Source: Candidatus Saccharibacteria bacterium UBA6209 (GTDB taxonomy: Bacteria > Patescibacteriota > Saccharimonadia > Saccharimonadales > Saccharimonadaceae). From it: DNA of 11,072 nucleotides. The notes under the pieces were generated by a model that did no database searches, was not told where the DNA came from, and was given only the letters and a program-made list of their open reading frames with translations. The stretch is from the NCBI GenBank assembly GCA_905370345.1, contig CAJPKE010000024.1, forward strand, positions 1 through 11,072, read 5' to 3'. How positions within the stretch are numbered: position 1 is the first letter of the stretch; every line of letters begins with the position of its first letter. Positions 6,929 through 11,072 of the stretch are shown piece by piece. Position numbers and translations under genes: made by a program.

Positions 6929-7210
6929 ACAGTCAATATCAGACCGACGCCTAACATTCAAATCCGCGATAAAATAGTCTCTATTCCCCGCTTTATAAAA
7001 CTCTATTCACTTTCATCGTTACACTACAGCAAACTTAACAAAATTATTTTTTATATTACTACAAGAACATCCAAACGTTAGTATGCATATTAAATTCTAT
7101 ACACCAAAAATGTTATACAGTTTTAATTAAAAATTACAAAACGAAAGTACAAAGTTTATTCATAGTGCACAAAGCTACCTTTTACACTTCAATAAAAGAG
7201 TCCTAGAAAA

Positions 7211-7236
7211 TGTGCGATAATTTAATTTGTCGCACA
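7211..7236. repeat. 7-bp hairpin, weak minus-strand terminator at best
   Basis: TGTGCGA (7211-7217) and TCGCACA (7230-7236) are perfect inverted copies around a 12-nt AT-only-plus-G loop. On minus the stem is followed by TTTTCT, like a weak intrinsic terminator. No gene or convincing promoter is seen on minus between this hairpin and the stronger hairpin at 7487-7517. Confidence 0.35.
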
Positions 7237-7384
7237 CATAAAAGACATAAAAAGCAATCAAACAAACATCAGTCTCTGACATATAACTTCATAGTAAAAG
7301 CCATTAGAAAAAATAGTTGCAAAAATTAGAAAGAAGATTATAAAATGTGTGGTATTTTTTACTAAACTTTTTATAAAAATATTG

Positions 7385-7413
7385 TTGACATAAGCATTTA
7401 TATAGCTTATTAT
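7385..7413 (+). promoter_or_regulatory. Consensus sigma70-type promoter in the intergenic region
   Basis: A perfect -35 TTGACA (7385-7390), a 17-bp spacer and a -10 TATTAT (7408-7413). No ORF follows before the hairpin terminator at 7487-7518, so it appears to drive a short untranslated transcript. Confidence 0.65.
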
Positions 7414-7419
7414 AGGGGT

Positions 7420-7519
7420 AGCTTCTGAATAAAAAAGTTATACAGAGGCCAAAAATAAAAAGAAATTGTAAAACTCCACTTTTTTGAAAACAACCACTAC
7501 TCGCAGGTGGTTGTTTTTC
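7420..7519 (+). ncRNA. Candidate small RNA of about 100 nt
   Basis: The only thing between the consensus promoter at 7385-7413 and the hairpin terminator at 7487-7518 is about 70 nt of A-rich sequence with no ORF. The predicted RNA has an unstructured A-rich body containing AACTCCACTTTTTTG near 7473-7487 and a terminal 11-bp stem. It lies downstream of the 3' end of tmRNA on the opposite strand and does not overlap it. The body plan resembles a trans-acting small RNA, but no target or family is evident. It could also be a decayed transcription unit that kept its promoter and terminator. Confidence 0.4.
7487..7518 (+). terminator. Strong intrinsic terminator, probably bidirectional
   Basis: AAAACAACCAC (7487-7497) pairs perfectly with GTGGTTGTTTT (7507-7517) around a 9-nt loop, 11 bp in total. 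The A-run on one side and T-run on the other let it work in both directions: for the candidate small RNA on plus and as a second stop behind tmRNA on minus. Confidence 0.75.
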
Positions 7520-7550
7520 TATATTAAAGATAAATTCTACTCTTTAACAT

Positions 7551-7579
7551 AAATAAAGCCAGCGATAAGGCTGACTTTT
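7551..7579 (-). terminator. tmRNA terminator hairpin
   Basis: On minus, AGTCAGC (7576-7570) pairs with GCTGGCT (7563-7557), 7 bp with one G-U, around a 6-nt loop, followed by TTTATTT. It begins 17 nt after the encoded CCA end of tmRNA. On plus the same hairpin is followed by TTTTA, so it may act in both directions. Confidence 0.7.
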
Positions 7580-7592
7580 AGTCTAATCTATC

Positions 7593-7996
7593 TGGTGGAG
7601 CTGCCGGGTACTGCCCCCGGGTCCAACTGGTATCACAACATCCGTCTACGAGCATAGGCTTATCTAAATTTATTTAATAACGCTACTCGGATTTAAAATA
7701 AACCAAGAAAACCGAGTTCCGTTACGTAGTAAAAGTCCTATATATCCGCTACTTCCAGATATACAGCAAGCAACATAGATATAACATCCTTAGATATTGA
7801 CTGTTGCCACAATACAAGGATGATCGCTAAAAATTAGGCAGCGATTGGCGCAAAGGCCATCTTAGGAGCGAAAGCGCTCGCTACGAATGACTTTGCTTTT
7901 GCAACAAAGTTTGCATCTAAAAAACATACGTTACGCGTATCGTCGGCTCGCAGAATGTCGTGATAAGGTCCAATTGTCGAAAGCTATATCAGCCCC
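7593..7996 (-). ncRNA. ssrA: Transfer-messenger RNA (tmRNA), one-piece, 404 nt
   Basis: tmRNA frees ribosomes stalled on broken messages and adds a degradation tag. The 5' GGGGCTG (7996-7990) pairs with CAGCTCC next to the encoded ACCA 3' end, forming the tRNA-like acceptor stem. A long second helix is visible: TATCACGACAT in the 5' part pairs over 11 bp (one G-U) with ATGTTGTGATA in the 3' part. The T arm is CCGGG-GGCAGTA-CCCGG, with a loop that differs from the usual TTCRA type. The tag frame lies about 80 nt from the 5' end, the usual place, followed by stem-rich sequence fitting the pseudoknots. It has its own -10 (TATAAT, 8016-8011) and a terminator 17 nt past CCA. The 5' end by pairing is 7996; transcription probably starts a few bases earlier and RNase P trims it. 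comM is divergent. Confidence 0.95.
7834..7914 (-). other. tmRNA tag-peptide reading frame (26 residues plus stop)
   Basis: From the GCA resume codon at 7914 the frame reads ANFVAKAKSF, continues VASAFAPKM and ends AFAPIAA before TAA (7836-7834). The AA end is typical of tmRNA degrons seen by ClpXP. The tag is about 2.5 times the E. coli length, has ten alanines and three lysines, and has no acidic residue. The exact resume codon is inferred by analogy (GCA-AAC, as in many tags); the in-frame GAT before it would add one residue. Confidence 0.8.
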
Positions 7997-8010
7997 ACAT
8001 ATCAGTTCAT

Positions 8011-8016
8011 ATTATA
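8011..8016 (-). promoter_or_regulatory. tmRNA -10 element
   Basis: A perfect TATAAT on minus, 14 bases before the mature 5' end. The -35 region at 17 bp (TAGATT) is weak. It shares a short divergent control region with the comM promoter, with the two -10 elements about 35 bp apart. Confidence 0.6.
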
Positions 8017-8027
8017 CCCTGATCTCA

Positions 8028-8056
8028 TTCAAAAATCTACATGCTTATGCTTTAAT
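8028..8056 (+). promoter_or_regulatory. comM promoter with extended -10, leaderless spacing
   Basis: TTCAAA (8028-8033), a 17-bp spacer, then TGC-TTTAAT (8048-8056), an extended -10. The hexamer ends 6 nt before the ATG at 8063, so transcription should start at or next to the start codon, and no Shine-Dalgarno site is present. The ATGCTTATGCT at 8041-8051 also occurs upstream of the LPKTG gene. Confidence 0.55.
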
Positions 8057-8062
8057 AGATTC

Positions 8063-9586
8063 ATGATTAGTAGAGTTATTTCAGCTACACCTTATGGATT
8101 TAGCGGGCAAATCATCGAAGTTGAGGGAGATATGTCAAAAGGACTTCCTAGCCTGCAAATTGTCGGAATGGGCAATAAGGCCATCGATGAGTCCAGAGAT
8201 CGAGTACGTAGTGCAATAAAAAACTCTTCCCTGGATTTTCCGAAAGGAAAAATAATCATCAACTTAGCACCGGCAGAGTTACCAAAAGACGGATCCCACT
8301 TTGATCTTCCCATCGCCTTATCTATCTTATGCATCAACGGCGTACTCAACCAAAGCGACGTAAGTAATGCGGTTTTTGCGGGAGAACTAGCGCTAGACGG
8401 CAGCCTACGTCCAATACGATCAGCAATTATCACAGCCGAAGTGGCTAAAAACCAAAAAATTAAATCAGTATACGTACCAGCCCAAAACGCCAAACAAGCG
8501 GCGCTAGTGACTGGAATTGATGTATTTCCAGTAGAAAACCTAAAATCACTCTTCTTACATCTCAAAAAAGAAAAGATCATTAAGCCAATAGACAGATCAT
8601 CAATAAAAAATGTATCTCACAATCATAAAAACATGCCAACCATCGACGACGTCTACGGACAAGAACAAGCAAAGAGAGCTATCCAGATAGCCGTTGCCGG
8701 AAGACATAATATTTTATTGTCCGGCCCTCCGGGATCAGGAAAAACTATGTTGGCAAAATCTTTGAAGAATCTATTACCAGCCCTATCAGAGGATGAGATA
8801 GTAGAAGTGACAAAACTTCACAGTCTTGGAGAACACACTATAATAAATAATCCCATAGTAGATAGACCATTCAGGTCGCCGCACCACACCGCAAGTAGAG
8901 CCTCTATTATTGGCGGAGGATCGAAAGTACAGCCGGGAGAAATCAGTTTAGCTCATAGGGGTGTCCTATTTCTTGATGAGCTACTCGAATATCCACGCAC
9001 TGTGCTTGAATCACTTCGTCAACCCTTAGAGGATCACGAAATTACCGTCAGTCGTGCAAATGGTAAATTCAACTTCCCTGCTAATTTTTTATTAGTAGCC
9101 ACAATGAATCCTTGTCCTTGTGGATTTCTTGGAGATCCAGAAAAAACTTGCATATGCTCACAAAATCAGATTCTAAATTACCAAAAAAGATTATCGGGAC
9201 CGCTACTCGATCGAATAGACCTAACGGTATCGGTTTCACGAGTCCCCCATGAAAAATTATTAAATAATAAAATGTCGACAAAATCACAACAAGAGACATT
9301 TTTATCTGAGATACATAAAGCCTACTCTATCCAGAGAGACAGATATAAGTGTAGCTATAAATACAACAATGACATTTCAAGCAATAGTGTTGATAAAATC
9401 ACATCAATCTCAGAATCTGCAAAAACCTTCTTGACGAACGCAGCCAAAAAACTAGATTTAAGCACTCGCAGCTATTTTAAAGTTATAAAAGTTTCTCGCA
9501 CTATCGCAGATTTAGAAGAATCCACATCCATAGAAATTCCACATATAGCAGAAAGCCTACAATACAGGCAGATTAACATAGGTTAA
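8063..9586 (+). CDS. comM: ComM/YifB family AAA+ ATPase (Mg-chelatase-like)
   Basis: 507 residues, the usual length for this family. Residues 1-165 are the N-terminal ChlI/Lon-protease-like fold (YGFSGQIIEVEGD, LPSLQIVGM, NLAPAELPKDGSHFDLPIAL). The AAA+ core has Walker A GPPGSGKT at 221-228, the FRSPHHTAS motif, Walker B GVLFLDE at 300-306, the MNPCPCG motif with further cysteines (CIC) downstream, and the DRIDL arginine motif. About 400-507 is the Mg_chelatase_C domain ending in EIPHIAESLQYR. In Vibrio and Haemophilus, ComM is a hexameric helicase that drives branch migration when transformed DNA is integrated, so this gene fits natural competence. It is not a real magnesium chelatase despite the family name. 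Translation probably starts on a leaderless message at 8063. The infC promoter begins about 10 nt after its stop. Confidence 0.93.
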   Translation: MISRVISATPYGFSGQIIEVEGDMSKGLPSLQIVGMGNKAIDESRDRVRSAIKNSSLDFPKGKIIINLAPAELPKDGSHFDLPIALSILCINGVLNQSDVSNAVFAGELALDGSLRPIRSAIITAEVAKNQKIKSVYVPAQNAKQAALVTGIDVFPVENLKSLFLHLKKEKIIKPIDRSSIKNVSHNHKNMPTIDDVYGQEQAKRAIQIAVAGRHNILLSGPPGSGKTMLAKSLKNLLPALSEDEIVEVTKLHSLGEHTIINNPIVDRPFRSPHHTASRASIIGGGSKVQPGEISLAHRGVLFLDELLEYPRTVLESLRQPLEDHEITVSRANGKFNFPANFLLVATMNPCPCGFLGDPEKTCICSQNQILNYQKRLSGPLLDRIDLTVSVSRVPHEKLLNNKMSTKSQQETFLSEIHKAYSIQRDRYKCSYKYNNDISSNSVDKITSISESAKTFLTNAAKKLDLSTRSYFKVIKVSRTIADLEESTSIEIPHIAESLQYRQINIG

Positions 9587-9595
9587 TTATTATCC

Positions 9596-9624
9596 TTGAA
9601 AATAACAAACATCTCTGTTACAAT
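9596..9624 (+). promoter_or_regulatory. Promoter of the infC-rpmI-rplT operon
   Basis: TTGAAA (9596-9601), 17 bp, TACAAT (9619-9624), each 5 of 6 to consensus. Transcription would start near 9631, giving a 5' leader of about 40 nt, too short for the long L20-binding leader seen in Bacillus. Confidence 0.7.
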
Positions 9625-9656
9625 AGCAACTGAGTTAATCTAAAATTGCTTCAAAA

Positions 9657-9662
9657 AAGGAG
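9657..9662 (+). promoter_or_regulatory. Shine-Dalgarno site that decides the infC start
   Basis: AAGGAG ends 8 nt before the ATT at 9671, the right distance for that codon and far too distant (more than 90 nt) from the first in-frame ATG at 9755. An in-frame TAA at 9641 closes the frame just upstream, and the few codons between TAA and ATT contain no ATG, GTG or TTG. Confidence 0.8.
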
Positions 9663-9670
9663 AGCCAGAG

Positions 9671-10177
9671 ATTAATAAATCAATCCGTATCAACGGAGCA
9701 ATCCGTGCAAGAGAACTGCGGATAATTGGTCCTGATGGCGAGCAGCTAGGAATCATGTCCCTTAAAGAGGCTTTAAGTAAGGCCAACGACATGAATCTTG
9801 ACCTAGTTGAAATATCACCGGGAGCCAATCCGCCAGTTGCTAAAATCATTGACTGGGGTAAGTACCAGTACCAAAAAATGAAGGATCAACAGAAGAATCG
9901 GCGCCAAGCCAAATCTGGAGACCTAAAGCAGATGCGCTTTGGTCTAAAGATAGGAGCTGGAGACCTAGAGGTTAAGCTGAAGAAGATCCGTAAATTTTTA
10001 GAGGGCGGACATAAAGTTCGTATACAAGTGGTCTACAAAGGTCGCGAAATGGCCCATAAAGAGATCGGCTACGAATTGATCGACAAAATCATGGAACACC
10101 TTAGTGAGGACGCAATATTAGAGCAAAAACCTCAGATGGCTGGTCGCAATCTGAGCGTAGTAATAAGGAGTAAATAA
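9671..10177 (+). CDS. infC: Translation initiation factor IF-3, ATT start codon
   Basis: IF-3 binds the 30S subunit, keeps it apart from 50S and checks start-codon choice. The first ATG (9755) would give 140 residues and cut the conserved N-domain. Reading from the ATT at 9671 adds 28 codons with the family's expected beginning (NKSIRINGAIRARELRIIG, then PDGEQLGIMS), giving 168 residues, normal for IF-3. The N-domain is about residues 1-75 (LDLVEISPGANPPVAKIIDWGKY), followed by a basic linker (KMKDQQKNRRQAK) and the C-domain from about 80 (GDLEVKLKKIRKFLEGGHKVRI to the end). In E. coli the ATT start lets IF-3 repress its own translation; the same logic is likely here but is inferred. The stop TAA shares its last A with the rpmI ATG (TAATG). 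Confidence 0.93.
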   Translation: MNKSIRINGAIRARELRIIGPDGEQLGIMSLKEALSKANDMNLDLVEISPGANPPVAKIIDWGKYQYQKMKDQQKNRRQAKSGDLKQMRFGLKIGAGDLEVKLKKIRKFLEGGHKVRIQVVYKGREMAHKEIGYELIDKIMEHLSEDAILEQKPQMAGRNLSVVIRSK

Positions 10178-10371
10178 TGCCAAAGCTAAAGACCCACAAA
10201 GGCACTGCGAAGCGTATCAAGCTGACCAGCACCGGAAAATTGACCCGCCAGCGCGCATTTGGCGGCCACTTGTTGGCTAAAAAGTCAAAAAGTCGTAAGC
10301 GCGCAATCAACACAACAGCAACAGTAACTGGTTCGATGGCCAAGAACGCCCGTCGAGCAATGGGAGTATAG
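10177..10371 (+). CDS. rpmI: 50S ribosomal protein L35
   Basis: 64 residues, the standard L35 length, starting MPKLKTHKGTAKRIKLTSTG, followed by the basic KLTRQRAFGGHLLAKKSKSRKR typical of bL35, a small protein buried in the large subunit. Its ATG overlaps the infC stop by one base, and AAGGAG lies inside the end of infC (10165-10170), so translation is probably coupled to infC. The gene order infC-rpmI-rplT is the common bacterial operon. Confidence 0.97.
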   Translation: MPKLKTHKGTAKRIKLTSTGKLTRQRAFGGHLLAKKSKSRKRAINTTATVTGSMAKNARRAMGV

Positions 10372-10373
10372 TT

Positions 10374-10715
10374 ATGCGAGTAAAACGAGGAGTTGCCGCA
10401 CGTGCTAAGCACAAAAAAATCTTAAAAGCAGCTGAGGGAATGCAACATAATCGCACCAGAAGTTTTCGTCTTGCAAAACAAGGTGTTATTAGGGCTCTAC
10501 AGTACGCTTACCGCGATCGCCGAAACAAGAAGCGCGATCTACGCGGTCTATGGATTACCCGAATCAATGCAGCCGCTCGACAAGAAGGCACAACTTACGG
10601 CAAACTTATAGCCTCTATGAAATCTAAAAACATTGAGATTGATAGAAAAATATTAGCAGAATTGGCAGTTAACGAGCCAAAAGCTTTCGCTGAAATAGTA
10701 AAAGCTAGTCTATAA
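10374..10715 (+). CDS. rplT: 50S ribosomal protein L20
   Basis: 113 residues, full length for bL20, with the family N-terminus MRVKRGVAARAKHKKILKAA, the central RNKKRDLRGLWITRINAAAR motif and the C-terminal globular part (KNIEIDRKILAELA). L20 is an early-assembling large-subunit protein that binds 23S rRNA. The start is 2 nt after the rpmI stop, with GGGAG in the last rpmI codons as a ribosome site. In E. coli and Bacillus L20 represses this operon; the L20 binding site is not evident here. It is the last gene of the operon; a strong terminator follows 20 nt downstream. Confidence 0.97.
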   Translation: MRVKRGVAARAKHKKILKAAEGMQHNRTRSFRLAKQGVIRALQYAYRDRRNKKRDLRGLWITRINAAARQEGTTYGKLIASMKSKNIEIDRKILAELAVNEPKAFAEIVKASL

Positions 10716-10735
10716 CAGGATAAAACTACCAATAT

Positions 10736-10765
10736 AAAACACCCTGACATTATGCAGGGTGTTTT
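10736..10765 (+). terminator. Symmetrical terminator shared by rplT and RNase P RNA
   Basis: AAAACACCCTG (10736-10746) pairs perfectly with CAGGGTGTTTT (10755-10765) around an 8-nt loop. The 11-bp stem with A-run and T-run on opposite sides can end transcription in both directions, as needed for the convergent rplT (plus) and rnpB (minus) genes. Confidence 0.85.
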
Positions 10766-10767
10766 GT

Positions 10768-11072
10768 TCATAGTCTGCCTATAAGCCGGGTTCTGTCTAG
10801 GGCAATCATCTATCTAGTTTGCTTGTTGCCAAACAAATCAAGCGGTTATCGATCTGCGGACGGATAATCCTATTTGCAAATCTCCTTGCAGCCGACAGGG
10901 TTTACCTCTCGTCTATGTCGCCATAGACGACTGTGGGCTCTTACCCCACTCGTTTCACCTTTTCCCCCGTATATAAAATACGAGGGTAGTTTCGTTTCTG
11001 TGGCACTTTCCCTAGAGTTGCCTCCGGTCGCCGTTAACGACTGTCGTATACTTCGCTGCCCGGACTATCCTC
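10768..11072 (-). ncRNA. rnpB: RNase P RNA (class A type), 5' end cut by window edge
   Basis: RNase P RNA is the catalytic subunit that trims tRNA 5' leaders. On minus the conserved landmarks appear in order: GAGGATAGTCCGGGC at the window edge (P4 5' side; usual form GAGGAAAGTCCGGGC), AGGGAAAGTGCCACAGAAA, GGGTAAGAGCCCAC, and near the 3' end ACAGAACCCGGCTTATAGGC, the P4 3' side and tRNA-CCA contact region. A variable hairpin CCCTCGTA/TACGGGGG lies in the middle. About 305 nt are present; the 5' part of P1-P3 lies beyond the window. The exact 3' end (10765-10770) is estimated, just before the shared terminator. Confidence 0.93.

Larger units (their letters stand above)
6680..7384 (+). other. 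AT-rich non-coding stretch with scattered inverted repeats
   Basis: About 700 bp without a gene I can support. It contains a locally GC-richer patch at about 6840-6960 with inverted repeats, and a 7-bp hairpin at 7211-7236; these are listed separately. I see no clear DnaA-box cluster, tRNA, insertion-sequence ends or CRISPR-like repeats. One 48-codon open stretch (6808-6951, plus) has no start near its 5' end and is not called as a gene. Confidence 0.5.

Noticed and set aside
7112..7445. GTTATACAG at 7112-7120 and 7437-7445 as DnaA boxes or an origin
   Set aside because: Both differ from TTATNCACA, only two copies exist 325 bp apart, and no dnaA or dnaN gene or AT-rich unwinding layout is visible. 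Chance in AT-rich DNA is more likely.
7241..7480. Minus-strand promoter TTGCAA-N17-TTTTAC that could feed the hairpin at 7211-7236
   Set aside because: Both hexamers are weak in an AT-rich stretch where such matches are expected by chance, and no conserved product is seen.
8092..8580. 162-codon minus-strand frame opposite the start of comM
   Set aside because: It is a shadow frame of a well-conserved gene, lacks a ribosome site, and reads as low-quality protein.
9755..10177. infC starting at the first ATG (9755)
   Set aside because: That would delete the first 28 residues, which carry the conserved IF-3 beginning, and no Shine-Dalgarno site precedes it; the ATT at 9671 has one.

Overview
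The window looks like a chromosomal segment of a Candidatus Saccharibacteria (TM7) or closely related Patescibacteria/CPR genome. This rests on protein character and context, not on a search: a sortase-anchored (LPKTG) surface protein with a long basic N-terminus before its signal peptide, a stand-alone type IV coupling/HerA-like ATPase with a small acidic partner, compact spacing, and intact tmRNA, RNase P RNA and infC-rpmI-rplT genes. TGA ends the small membrane-protein gene and no long gene reads through TGA, so the UGA=Gly code of SR1/Gracilibacteria is not indicated.

Layout. Bases 1-121 (minus) are the first 40 codons of a DNA gyrase B-type gene, with a good promoter in the divergent gap. 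On plus follow the LPKTG surface protein (272-1876) and a coiled-coil/two-helix membrane protein (1887-2456), probably one operon. Convergent to these, on minus, are a 4-helix membrane protein (6246-5881), a 146-aa acidic/disordered protein (5820-5380) and a 966-aa coupling-type ATPase (5371-2471).

Bases 6247-7592 hold no convincing protein gene. They contain (i) a GC-richer block of nested hairpins at about 6644-6320 on minus, with a consensus promoter and a terminator-like end, which I read as an unidentified structured RNA of about 325 nt; (ii) an AT-rich stretch with scattered inverted repeats; and (iii) a consensus plus-strand promoter followed about 75 nt later by a strong hairpin terminator, a candidate small RNA of about 100 nt.

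tmRNA (ssrA) lies on minus at 7996-7593 and encodes an unusually long, basic, alanine-rich tag of 26 residues. Divergent from it is comM (8063-9586), followed by the translation operon infC-rpmI-rplT with its own promoter. infC appears to start at ATT, the rare start known for IF3 autoregulation in E. coli. A symmetrical hairpin separates rplT from the convergent RNase P RNA gene, whose 5' end is cut off by the window edge.

Across the window, three genes (comM, the 146-aa gene and the small membrane-protein gene) have a -10-like hexamer exactly 6 nt before the start codon and no Shine-Dalgarno sequence, which suggests leaderless mRNAs. Other genes (the LPKTG gene, the coiled-coil gene, infC, rpmI) have clear Shine-Dalgarno sites.
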